DNA from: Paralithodes platypus
Taxonomy: Eukaryota; Arthropoda; Malacostraca; Decapoda; Lithodidae
Length of the DNA stretch: 64,000 nucleotides
Direction: 5' to 3'
Assembly (NCBI GenBank): GCA_032716605.1
Contig: CM064523.1
Span: 40,083,526-40,147,525, forward strand
Shown: in pieces, positions 54,680 to 64,000 of the stretch
Layout of the letters: every line of letters starts with the position of its first letter
Position numbering within the stretch: the first letter of the stretch is position 1
Notes under the pieces: generated by a model
What the model was told of the DNA's origin: nothing
The model's database searches: none
The model's input: the letters and a program-made list of their open reading frames with translations, nothing else
Position numbers and translations under genes: made by a program

Positions 54680-55161
54680 TTAACACCTTACGAGTGGCCT
54701 ATGCGGTTTATTTATATGTACCGCCCAGCGGGGTGTTTTTAGCCAAAATAGGGCTGTTTACGTGATCATTTTCATGCCTAAATTAGACCCAGAACGTAAA
54801 ACAAGTACCTATCCCTGAAAGGGCATAAACAGAACTTTCGAATGACACCATAACGATCCTTTTATGATGGCTAGTTTTCTTGCAATAACCGTGCAACGCG
54901 AGTGCAAAAAGCATGTAATTAGCCACTTTCCCGATACAATTCCTTATATAGCGAGTGAGAGAGGGAGGAGGGAGATGGGATTCGTGTCAGTATGTTCGCC
55001 GCGGTGGTCTGGAGCAGTCATACGCTCGCTACTCTCCTGCCACCACTTGTCTCTCTCTCTCAGCAACATTACGTGCTGAAATTGCCACTCGACCTATGTC
55101 GAGCGCCGCCACATAGTCCAGCTTTATTTAACTCGACTTATGTGGTGAGCCGCTAATTAAG

Positions 55162-55167
<6 letters not shown>
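54680..55167 (+). mobile_element. TTAA-type MITE copy 5
   Basis: 488 bp with TTAA at 54680-54683 and 55164-55167. It is inserted between the LINE 3' UTR and its poly(A) tail, same orientation as copy 1. The ends are TTAACACCTTACGAGTGG and TTAACCCTTAATTAGCGG. Confidence 0.85.

Positions 55168-55192
<25 letters not shown>
55168..55192 (+). repeat. Poly(A) tail of the jockey-like LINE
   Basis: A run of 25 A directly after the MITE's TTAA. It marks the LINE 3' end; the target TTAA was formed by the last T residues and the first A residues of the tail. Confidence 0.75.
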
Positions 55193-55569
55193 CATCCTCT
55201 TCACTGCTTTCAGCAACTTGCCATATACTTGCCATGATATAACACTATATAAAAAAAACAAATATGCTATATTCTATATGAACAACAGACACAATTAATT
55301 GTGTATACTGTTCCAAATGTATTCATAGAACTTCCCTTGAATTGGTCTTGTGTGATATGTTTTAACCCTCCGACTTCGGTTGGTCTCTTAAACGCCACAC
55401 AAAACCTCCACCCCGGACCTCGGTAGGCCTCTTATACTCCCGTGCATGAAATATGAGATTTTGAAGATCGCGCGCTATTTGTTTTGTTATGAGGGCGCTT
55501 GCAGCGCACCCACTCTCACACTAGGACGCATCATCAGTCGTTACCGAGCCGCCATCATGGATGGATATG
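55193..55569 (+). other. Flank of gypsy copy 2 with dispersed repeat copy B
   Basis: 55233-55364 matches 27413-27543. The rest (55365-55569) is unique and non-coding as far as I can see. Confidence 0.6.
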
Positions 55570-58242
55570 TGTTACGTCCTGGGATATATAAACACTGGGC
55601 TCTTTCTATTGGACTAGGTATGCGGCAACAAGCAACAACGGAAAACGCTAGATCCAACCCTTATCTATAAACCCAGGCAACAAACCACCCTAAACCGTCA
55701 AGAGTCCTGCCTGGACAACAAGGTATCCTATGACTCGGTTACAGGGTGCACGCACTATAGACTGCTGATAGTCAAGCAGGCTATATAAAAGATCACACAA
55801 TTAAGTTGACTTAAAGCTTCAAGGAAAAGATAGATAACGGAATTAAATTGCATAAACAATTGAATAACAAACTAGAAGAAAGTACATTTAACGTTACGTT
55901 AATTAATACAACTAATCACCCCTGCGTGAAATAAGGTGAAAGCAAACAGTCCTCAAAACATCGTACCGGTAGACAAGATGCGGGGTTCTAAACTGCATGC
56001 TGCTACTGTAGGATCTGATGCTTAGCAAAGAAAGTGTTTCGGGGGTTATATTGTTTAGATACCTTTTTGCCTCTTACCTTGATTTTCCTCGTAATGCTTG
56101 TAGTCCAGGTTAACACTGTAAAAACATGTTGAAAGGTAAATCATAGAGGTAACTGATTTGAAGCAAAAACACTGGTGGCTTTTCTAATTTATTTAACACA
56201 AAATAATTATAGAACTATGCGGTTTGTAAATAGTTATAAGGTCTTTGTAGATACTGTATTGCCCAGCAGGGAAGTATCTACCTAATTAAAAGCAGTAAGC
56301 TGGCTAACAACTAGATTGAGCTATTATTCCTGTAATCTGTAATTCCTTCCTGTAAAGAATAGATGAATTAAGAATAGCGAAAATAGGTAAACGGTACACA
56401 CTAATTGCACAGTATCGCACTGTCACTGTAATGTCACTGTATTAATTACCACGGCCGCTTGAAGGAGTAACCTTCCTAATGGGTGGCTGTTCTGCTACTG
56501 GTCCAAGACTGGGGGCTCGAGCGTGCCGGCTTCATACCAGTGTGGAGTCATACGATATTAGTTGCTAGCAATCATCTTGGTGTTGCTGCAATTCCCTAAA
56601 GGGAGCGTGAGAACCCCTGCTTAGCTTGCAAGAATTGTACCAAGGCCTTTATAGGTGGGGTGATCTTCTATAGGGGAGCTCATGCCCAATTAGAATGTAC
56701 AGTAGTATACTTAAGTAAGTGAATAATTGTTATAAGGGTGTGAGTTATACAAGTGATTATATGAGTTACCCTAGAGTGTACAGTCGCTCAAAATGCGCTG
56801 TTACAAAAGTACGTTACGGATTTAGAGAACTCTCAACTCATAAGCAGGAATAAATACTAGTGATAGGCCATACAGTGTATAATGGCATAGGTATAATTAA
56901 ATAAAGGCAGCAACTCGCAACATAACCACATACAGGTGTGCTTCTCACTCTTAGTCAGGCAAGCCTGCTCGGACAGAGTCTCTAAGCCACACCCTGACTC
57001 ACAATGCTCATAAAAACGGTAAACTGTGGCACAATAACAAGCATACAGAGATCATAAACCCCTAGCTGTTAATCTGCCAGGTGGCAGAGGTCTAGCCGGA
57101 AGGATATAGGCTTCGGATACCCGGGCTGAGCCACCTGCTCTAGCCTAGGGACGTTCCCAGGTCTGTGCGCCAAATTACTCTAATTGAAAGGGTGCTCTCT
57201 TGAGAGACTCAGATCCCAAGTATCTGACTCTCTCCTGGCGACCCTAAAACAAAAGCAAGACGTGCTAGCGCAGTGCTGAGTGGACTAGGCAAGGGCCCTC
57301 ACACAACACAACACTAGACACACAGGGACACAGACAAGAAAATGCCCCCAGACTCCCACGGGTATCCTAGTAAAGTCGTGAGGGTCCACAGGACTCGCAC
57401 CAGCAGACTTTACTTAAAGGATCGCAAAAAGCCTCCCCTCCGGTCTAGCCCCTGCTAACCTGACACAAGAACACACTAGCAAGCATGAAACCACCAAATA
57501 TGAGACAACAAAAAAGCTTCCTAGGTCTCATTAACAATTACATCTCCTGCATAAGGCCCAAAATCCTATCTAGTTATCTGAGAGCTCGTCGTTAATACAA
57601 TAATATATATAAGGTCTATCAAGGGGAGGGGATAATTAAATAGATTGGTGAAGTAGTGGAAGGAAGGTATACAAAGTAAGAGAGAAAGTTTCTAAGTGGG
57701 GTTGAGAGGGATAGATATCAAGGGGGTCCGAAGGGTACGACAGTGAGGTGAACTCTGAGTCTTGAATCTGTCTGGACCCCACCCTAGGCATACAAAATAC
57801 ATCCCATGCTTGGCAACACTCAACACAGTTGCCGGGTCAAAATCTTCTACCCCGTGCGTGAGTCGAAACTAAGCCTAACGTTGCAATCAAATGCACGTGG
57901 CAAAATCAGGCTCGTCCCAAGCTAGACTCTCCGCGCGAAGCAACGTCCCCCAGCCGGTCTCTCTCCCGCTCGTCTCCTCCCACTCTCACCAAACTTACAT
58001 CTTATATATTATAATGAAACAATCAACTATCGAGAATAAAATATACTAAGATGCGTTGGTTAAGAATAAGGGCAGCTACAAGCTGTGAAACAACATAAGA
58101 ATATCCCAGACATTAGTTACATTGTCGTAGGATATATACTAAGGAAAAGCCAGCCGGCTGGCTGCTGCCAGCCGGTTTCTAAACGGCTGGGCAGCCGACG
58201 CGCGCGCATGCCCGCATGTGGCTACTATGCAGAAGCGTCACA
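55570..58242 (-). repeat. 3' LTR of gypsy copy 2, complete
   Basis: 2673 bp from TGTTACGTCC to GCGTCACA. This is very long for a gypsy LTR. No ORF of note lies inside. A short GC-rich segment (about 58141-58215) with a GCCAGCCGGCTGGCTG palindrome lies near the outer transcription-start side. Confidence 0.9.
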
Positions 58243-58252
58243 CCTCCCCCAA
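58243..58252 (-). other. Polypurine tract of gypsy copy 2
   Basis: The minus strand reads TTGGGGGAGG before the LTR start TGTGACGC, as in copy 1. Confidence 0.8.
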
Positions 58253-58567
58253 GATATAAGACCCTTGACTAAGTTCTTCATATCTAACAGAAAGCTTCTC
58301 ATAGTACCACACACTGTTGCGACACAAGGCACTATATATAAAAAAAATAAAGACTGTTGCGCTCCACTGAGCAAGTTCAACTAACTTAGCGACAATAAGC
58401 GAAAACATTCAACTTAGATACTGCTACAACATCTTATACAAAATTCTACACGTTATAAAAAATTAAGAGTTTTTATAAGGTTTTTGCTTTTTTTAATTTG
58501 TTTTTTTCGGCTGAACTACAGTGACAGCCTATTTTCCTCCACACTCAACCCTCAATCCTGTGGAAGT
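58253..58567 (-). other. 3' untranslated region of gypsy copy 2
   Basis: 315 AT-rich bases between the RNase H stop and the polypurine tract. No supported ORF. Confidence 0.6.
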
Positions 58568-59456
58568 CTAACCAACATCATCCACCCTTGATAGACAATC
58601 CGCTATCACGTTATCAGAACCGGCAATATGGCGTATGTCCAGATTATACTCCTGGAGCATGAGTGACCACCTGGTCAGCCTCATATTCCGGTTATGAAAC
58701 TGATTCAAGAATTTCAGAGGGTGATGATCGGTATAAACCACTACGACTGGTCCGAAAGCAGGAACATATACATCGAAGTGCCTGAGCGCCAGCACTATCG
58801 CCAGGAGTTCTTTTTCAATTACAGAGTAATTCCTTTGTGCACTATTGAATTTTTTACTGTAAAAACTCACTGGATGTTCGATACCTTCATCATCTGTCTG
58901 TAACAAGACAGCCCCAGGCCCTACGCCACTGGCATCAGTTGCCAGCTGAAAAGGTCTGCTGAAGTCCGGGGCCCTGAGTATGGGGTGGGTACATAACAGG
59001 TGTTTCACCAAGGAAAACGCCTCTGCACACTCAGGAGACCACCGGAACTTCTTGTCCTTAGATAATAAGTCAGTTAAAGGTGCAAGTACAGTCGAATAGC
59101 CTTTGATGAAGCGACGATAATAGCCTATCATACCTAGAAACCGCATGATTTGTTTCTTAGTCGTAGGCTGGGGAAACTTATCGATGGCTTTGATCTTTGT
59201 CTGTGGAGGGCACACCTGACCCATGTCCACCTCGAACCCCAGGTACAAAACTGTGGCTTTGACAAAATCGCACTTACCCAGGTTTACCACCAAACCTGCT
59301 TCATTCAGTTTATTAAAAATCTGTCCGATGTGAGCACAGTGACTGTTAAAATCATCGTCGTATATTATGACATCATCTAGGTACACCGTACAGTTGGGAA
59401 TGTCGGCTACAATGTCGTTCATTAATTTCTGAAACGTTGCAGGGGCATTTTTTCAG
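58568..59456 (-). pseudogene. pol: Gypsy copy 2 RT palm and RNase H
   Basis: 59422-58568 is open for 284 codons. It contains YLDDVIIYDDDF (RT catalytic), KKQIMRFLGMIGYYRRFIKG (connection), FQLATDASGVGPGAVLLQTD (RNase H start), EKELLAIVLALRHFDVY and TDHHPLKFLN, and ends DCLSRVDDVG. It is separated from the upstream frame by one extra A in an A6 run near 59450. Otherwise no lesion is visible. Confidence 0.9.
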
Positions 59457-62210
59457 CCCGTATGGCATAACATGGCAACGATATGTGGCACCGTCCACCA
59501 CAAACCCACACACCTCTCGCGCTCGCTCAGACAAGGGCACTTGCCAATTACCCTTAACAAGGTCTATCTTGGTGAGGAACTTGGCTTTTCCTATCTTATC
59601 CACACTGTCGTCCACGCGAGGGAGAGGGTAGGCATTTGTGGGGGTTAAACCATTCAACCTGCGGAAATCTATACAAAACCGCACCTTACCATCTGGTTTG
59701 GGCTGCAGTGTGACTGGGGAAGTCCACCTTACTTCACCCTCAGAAATCAGCCCACGTTTCAGCATATAATCCAGCTCTTCCCTAAGTGCTGGTAATTTAA
59801 TAGGGGGAACACGGTATGGCACTGATTTAAAGGGCGGGTGGTCCCCAACATCGACATCGTGCACCGCTTGAGTAGTGAGGCTAGGATGCTCCGCGAAAAC
59901 AGCTGGGTTTGAATCAAACAAGGGCTGCACAGCTACATGCTGTTGCTCAGGCAGGTGCAATATCAACTCGTGAGCCACTTGTCTAGAATTCCTCGCCCAC
60001 TGATCCGCGGAAACATGACAATCCCAATTATCCTCCCCCGCAGCTTGACTGTCCCTTCCTCCTTCTCCACCACGATCGCTGCAGATCAACACCGGGACAG
60101 TGAGAGGCTTGGAGGGGCGCCTCACATACTCTTTCATCAGATTTACATGGCAAAGTTGGTTCTTTTTCTTACGATCAGGAGTAGCTACTAAATAGTCTAG
60201 ATCAGAAACCTTCCTTACAACCCGATACGGACCAGAATACTTGGCAGACAAGGGGTGTCCCACCAGAGGCAGTAGTATCAGTACCTCCTGATCTACTTCA
60301 AACTCCCTCAGCTTCACCTTCTGGTCGTATCTGTCCTTCATCTGAGCTTGTGAACTCTTAAGGTTCCGACCTGCTACCTCCAAGCTCTTTAGCATTCTCT
60401 CACGGCTTTCAACTACATACTTTAGGAGCGAGCATGGCTTTGTGACTCCCTCCCAGATCTCCTTGACTAGGTGGAGGGGCCCCCTGATCCTGTGTCCAAA
60501 AACCAACTCGTTCGGGCTAAATCCCAAGCTCTCCCCAGGTACTTCTCTCGCAGCAAATAAAACGTATGGGAGACCTAGATCCCAGTCCTTCCCATTTTCC
60601 ATGCAATAACACCGCAACATACTCTTGAGAGTCGAGTGCCACCTTTCCAAAACTCCCTGACTCTCGGGATGGTAGGCAGATGACACCACAGACACTATCC
60701 CATGTTGCTGCATGGTCTGCTTAAACAGAGCAGAAGTAAAATTGGATCCCTGATCAGACTGGATCTCCTGAGGGTAGCCATAACGAGAGAAATAGACAAG
60801 TAGGTTTTTGACAACAGTCTTAGCCATCCCGTTGCGCATGGGGTAAGCATCTGGATGCCGTGTTGCTACATCCATTACAGTTAGTACAAATTTATTGCCG
60901 GCACTAGTGGGGGGCAATGGGCCAACCATATCGATAACTACTTTGCTGAAGGGCGGCCCAATGACAGGGATGGGTTGTAACGGGGCTCTCGGGATGACCT
61001 GATTGGGTTTCCCAACAACTTGACAAGTGTGACACTGTGACACCCATGACACGACACTCGCCTTTAACCCAGGCCACCAGAAAAGCTTGCTCAGAGCTGC
61101 CTCCGTCTTACGTGCCCCCAGGTGCCCTGCCAAAGGCACATCATGAGCTAATCTCAATAAGCTCTCACGGCACACCCTCGGTACTACTAACTGGTCCACT
61201 AATCCTGACCCGCCATCCCACTTTTTCTTGGGATCCTGATGTCTCCGATACAAGATCCCCTCGGACAAGAAAAAATCACCAGGCTGCGCATCCCCATCGC
61301 TCTCCAGTTCGATAGCACCATTACCACACGCCCTGACTTCAGGATCTTCCAGCTGCAAGGAACATATATCAGCAGGTGCGAGATTATCCAAGTTCATCTT
61401 AAATAATTTATTTCCACCTCCAATGTCCCGCTGAGCCATCCTTTCCTCACGCTGCGCATAACGATGCTGTCGCAGAGTCTCTTCCTGCCCTGCACCTGCA
61501 CTAGCGGTGAAAGGCCCTGGGGCCTCTCCAGACTCTAACATAGGTGCCAATAATGAGTCACCAAGAAACACTGCTGGCTCAAAACTCTCCAATTGACCAA
61601 CACTTCCCGTTTTCTTGTGACCTTTCCTCCGCGGTTTGATAGACTGAGGTGGTGGCTGCAAGGCTCCGGATGTCTGAGAATGCGTCACAACACACGCCAT
61701 GGTTTGTACGCTACACTTCTCAACCCACTCCTGTTCCTCCCTACTAACGTCGGCCGCCTTCTCGGCAACAATCAAGGGTGAAACCTTAGAAGCAGGCACC
61801 GCAAAGTCGTTGCCGAGGAGGAGGTCGACGCCCCCAACAGGCAAGTTCTCTACAATTCCGACATCCAGCTCCTTCGCTACACCACCCACCTCCAGCTCCA
61901 TCTGCACCAGCTGGTAGGACTTTGTAGCATTGATCCCCTGAACTACCACCACCCGAGCAGCGTTAATCGGCCTACCAGTAAAGTTCTTTAACAAGGTCTG
62001 AGAAGCCCCCGTATCACGCAATAGCTTAACTCCTCGCCTTTCGCCAGCCCACCTCACAAAACCATGCCCTCTATGACCCCCAAAGACGTCGCGGACAGGG
62101 TTCGAGCCTTCCGGACTCTTGAACACAGGCTGTGTCCCAACCTCTGACGAACTACCCTTGGCAAACTCAGAAGATATAGGCGACACCCCTATGCTGCGGG
62201 CCAATGACAC
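59373..62210 (-). CDS. pol: Gypsy copy 2 protease-integrase-RT
   Basis: 945 codons open, in the same frame as gag. The protease motif LLRDTGASQTLLKN is near residue 62, followed by a long linker. The integrase zinc domain (HDVPLAGHLGARKTEAAL ... CHTCQ) is near 355-395. The catalytic D is in IDMVGPL, D in SDQGSNF and E in GVLERWH, then the GPY module (YSGPYRVVRKVSDLDYLVAT). RT begins near residue 815 with WTSPVTLQPKPDGKVRFCID. The true start is upstream, in the gag knuckle region. The last 30 residues are out of frame after the A-run indel. Confidence 0.92.
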   Translation of the reverse strand: MSLARSIGVSPISSEFAKGSSSEVGTQPVFKSPEGSNPVRDVFGGHRGHGFVRWAGERRGVKLLRDTGASQTLLKNFTGRPINAARVVVVQGINATKSYQLVQMELEVGGVAKELDVGIVENLPVGGVDLLLGNDFAVPASKVSPLIVAEKAADVSREEQEWVEKCSVQTMACVVTHSQTSGALQPPPQSIKPRRKGHKKTGSVGQLESFEPAVFLGDSLLAPMLESGEAPGPFTASAGAGQEETLRQHRYAQREERMAQRDIGGGNKLFKMNLDNLAPADICSLQLEDPEVRACGNGAIELESDGDAQPGDFFLSEGILYRRHQDPKKKWDGGSGLVDQLVVPRVCRESLLRLAHDVPLAGHLGARKTEAALSKLFWWPGLKASVVSWVSQCHTCQVVGKPNQVIPRAPLQPIPVIGPPFSKVVIDMVGPLPPTSAGNKFVLTVMDVATRHPDAYPMRNGMAKTVVKNLLVYFSRYGYPQEIQSDQGSNFTSALFKQTMQQHGIVSVVSSAYHPESQGVLERWHSTLKSMLRCYCMENGKDWDLGLPYVLFAAREVPGESLGFSPNELVFGHRIRGPLHLVKEIWEGVTKPCSLLKYVVESRERMLKSLEVAGRNLKSSQAQMKDRYDQKVKLREFEVDQEVLILLPLVGHPLSAKYSGPYRVVRKVSDLDYLVATPDRKKKNQLCHVNLMKEYVRRPSKPLTVPVLICSDRGGEGGRDSQAAGEDNWDCHVSADQWARNSRQVAHELILHLPEQQHVAVQPLFDSNPAVFAEHPSLTTQAVHDVDVGDHPPFKSVPYRVPPIKLPALREELDYMLKRGLISEGEVRWTSPVTLQPKPDGKVRFCIDFRRLNGLTPTNAYPLPRVDDSVDKIGKAKFLTKIDLVKGNWQVPLSERAREVCGFVVDGATYRCHVMPYGLKKCPCNVSEINERHCSRHSQLYGVPR

Positions 62211-63638
62211 AACCTTGTTTGGTGGCTTGTTCGGACAAGCATTTGCAAAGTGACCCTCCTTGTGACATGCAAAGCACTCTTTACTCTTTGGTTTCGCTTA
62301 GGAGTGGGAGGTACCATTAGACTTCTTATACGGGACGGTATTTGGTTTATGTTCAGTTTTATTGTCAGTGCTACATGGTTTTGTGTATTTATGTGTATCA
62401 AAAATCTTGGGAGGGGGAGGGGTACGATCCTTTGCACCCGACTCACTCCTAGCTGCTGCTTCTCACCCTCGAATTAATGACAGTCGGAGGTCAGCCATTT
62501 CTGCTGCCTCCTGGAGAGTTCTAGGATTGTTTTCCTTTATATTTAATGTTAAGTCCCCGCCTGTGCACTTAAAGAACTGCTCCAAGAGAACCAGCTCACT
62601 CAACTCCTCAAAAGTAGCTGCCCTCTCAGAACGCAGCCAATGTCGTAGTGCATCAGACAAGTCCCGGGCGTGTTCTAGGAAGGTACTATCCTTGCCCTTA
62701 GTAACACCCCGAAACTTCAAGCGGTAAGTTAATGGTTGTAACTCATAGGCCCGTAGCACAGCCTTCTTTAGCTCATCATAAACTACACAGGACTCTAAAG
62801 GTAGTGCATCATACGCTTTTAGCCCCTTTCCTAGGAGTCTTGATGAAACTGATGCTGCCCACTTTTCCTGAGGCCACTGGTGTTCCTGACACTTCTTCTC
62901 AAATCGCATAAAAAACTCAGTCACACATGATTCATCGAAAACAGGAACTAGTTTAAGCAGGTGCGACAATGATTGGTCCCGATGTCTGTTACCTCCCCCA
63001 ATATTTCGCCCTGTTACCTCCACTCGAGATCTCTCCAGCTCCCTGTCAGCCCGATACCTAGTAGACTCTGCCTGCAGTTCAGCCTCTCGTATAGCTGTTC
63101 TCTCTGCGGCCTCAGCCTGAGCTCTAGGAACCTCAGCCTGCGCACTAGCCTGTCTTTCGGCGGCCTCAACCTTGGCCATCTCAAGCCGAAACAACAAGTC
63201 TGGTGTCAACCCTTGAGGAGGGGAAGGTGCATTTAATGGAGAGGGTCCCTGTGATTGAATTCCATGCTGCCATTGACCATCAACTTGGGGGTATGTACTA
63301 AATTCAGGCACCCTGACGTTTGATATGGGGGTAGAGTGGAGGGGGGGCTGGGGACCGGGGCCCCCATTCACCTCTCCACCCAGGTCTCTCCCTTCTAAAC
63401 CCAATATCAAAGTCCTCAGCTGATCTTTCCTCATGCCACTTAAACCCTGGTGACCCTGAAGACCTACCACACACTTTAAGCCATACTTATTCAGCTTCAA
63501 CACCCTGGCAGCGGTAAGGGGCACCTCTAAAAATCTTCTAGCACCCTCCTCGCTATCGACTAGCCACTCCACAGGTCTTTCTCCCTCCGAGCCCGTATCG
63601 TGACCTGACCTATCACTGTGTTCTGATGTATTAGACAT
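62211..63638 (-). pseudogene. gag: Gypsy copy 2 gag with two in-frame stops
   Basis: 63638-62463 is open (391 codons): an N-terminal region, an Ala/Glu/Arg-rich helix (RQASAQAEVPRAQAEAAERT) and a capsid-like core (LLKLVPVFDESCVTEFFMRF, EHARDLSDALRHW). A TGA at 62463 stands where copy 1 has Cys, and a TAA near 62299 where copy 1 has Tyr. The CCHC knuckle CFACHKEGHFANAC at about 62240-62285 follows in the same frame and leads straight into pol. Both stops are in frame, so this is not a frameshift junction. Single base changes explain both. Confidence 0.85.
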
Positions 63639-63839
63639 GTTTGTGTACTGCAGTAATTATCACGGTTATAGAATTTGCCTTATCTCCTATGCAAGTATGT
63701 ATATACTAATGTTATTTAAAGTCTTTAATGTGTTATATTGGTTGCTCCCAAAAAAAAATCTATGTCCACTGTATTCCTCTAATCATAAGGAATCTCAAAA
63801 CAAATGACCACTATATTCCTCTGTTCAGTAAATCCTGGC

Positions 63840-63851
63840 AAGGTCGCCTTT
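63840..63851 (-). other. Candidate primer binding site of gypsy copy 2
   Basis: The minus strand reads AAAGGCGACCTT inside the LTR edge, with GGCGACCTT matching copy 1 but with the first T changed. Confidence 0.45.
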
Positions 63852-64000
63852 TGTTACGTCCTGGGATATATAAACACTGGGCTCTTTCTATTGGACTAGG
63901 TATGCGGCAACAAGCAACAACGGAAAACGCTAGATCCAACCCTTATCTATAAACCCAGGCAACAAACCACCCTAAACCGTCAAGAGTCCTGCCTGGACAA
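63852..64000 (-). repeat. 5' LTR of gypsy copy 2, first 149 bp
   Basis: Identical to 55570-55718 over the whole visible length. The rest is beyond the window. Confidence 0.92.

Larger units (their letters stand above)
38299..55192 (+). mobile_element. Jockey-like LINE split by BEL copy 2 and a MITE
   Basis: The coding frame runs 38299-40102, resumes at 53424 after a 13.3 kb BEL insertion, and ends near 54627. The poly(A) tail is 55168-55192, pushed away from the element by a MITE at 54680-55167. It is related to the minus-strand LINE at 16635-18477. The true 5' end is uncertain. Confidence 0.88.
55570..64000 (-). mobile_element. Gmr1-like Ty3/gypsy LTR retrotransposon, copy 2 (cut by right window edge)
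   Basis: The minus-strand element has its 3' LTR at 55570-58242 and its 5' LTR starting at 63852. The 149 visible bases of the 5' LTR are identical to the 3' LTR. The domain order is the same as copy 1: gag, PR, INT, RT, RNase H. The LTRs are about 800 bp longer than in copy 1 and share little sequence with them beyond the ends and a CGTTACGTTAATTAAT motif. The two are therefore separate families of one lineage. Confidence 0.92.

Noticed and set aside
55570..58242. Hidden gene inside the 2.67 kb gypsy LTR
   Set aside because: No ORF of over 100 codons and no domain. Length alone is not evidence of a gene.
62189..62446. Programmed frameshift between gag and pol in gypsy copy 2
   Set aside because: Gag, zinc knuckle and pol are all in one frame. 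The interruptions are two in-frame stops.

Overview
Animal nuclear DNA made up almost entirely of transposable elements and simple repeats. I find no host gene. Gmr1-like Ty3/gypsy elements, BEL/Pao elements, several LINE lineages, TTAA-type MITEs, an Academ-like DNA transposon and kilobase-scale TG-rich satellite together fit a marine arthropod genome, and a decapod crustacean is my best guess. That guess is inference from element types; no host marker is present.

Layout from left to right. 1-9170: a Gmr1-like gypsy element on the minus strand with long LTRs (about 1.86 kb), its left LTR cut by the window edge. It sits inside the pol of a BEL/Pao element (9171-14499, minus) that also carries a TTAA MITE. 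14500-22260: TG-rich tracts and a 2.3 kb T/G satellite interleaved with two 5'-truncated jockey-like LINEs. 22261-31600: a LINE fragment on the plus strand, a decayed tRNA-Thr-like sequence, three MITE copies, another LINE fragment and microsatellites. 31614-35861: a CR1-like LINE (minus) with an SGNH-like ORF1, broken up by a SINE with a 13-bp target duplication, a 698-bp hairpin element in a TA site, and an 18-copy 31-bp array. 37056-38298: another LINE 3' end. 38299-55192: a jockey-like LINE (plus) split by a complete BEL/Pao element (40103-53423), which is itself split by a 5.5 kb Academ-like transposon (45103-50577). A MITE is inserted at this LINE's poly(A) junction. 55570-64000: a second Gmr1-like gypsy element (minus) with 2.67 kb LTRs, running off the right edge.

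How the parts work together. The gypsy elements encode gag, protease, integrase, RT and RNase H in the unusual order PR-INT-RT-RH. The BEL/Pao family encodes a separate SGNH-hydrolase-like ORF between the primer binding site and gag, followed by gag and PR-RT-RH-INT. The Academ-like element encodes one long protein with N-terminal zinc modules, a FEN1/XPG-like nuclease core and a C-terminal eight-cysteine module. The coding segment is flanked by consensus splice signals. The two BEL copies serve as empty-site controls for each other and date the insertions relative to one another.

Most single-base frameshifts lie in short homopolymers inside otherwise well-preserved ORFs, so some apparent lesions may be sequencing errors.
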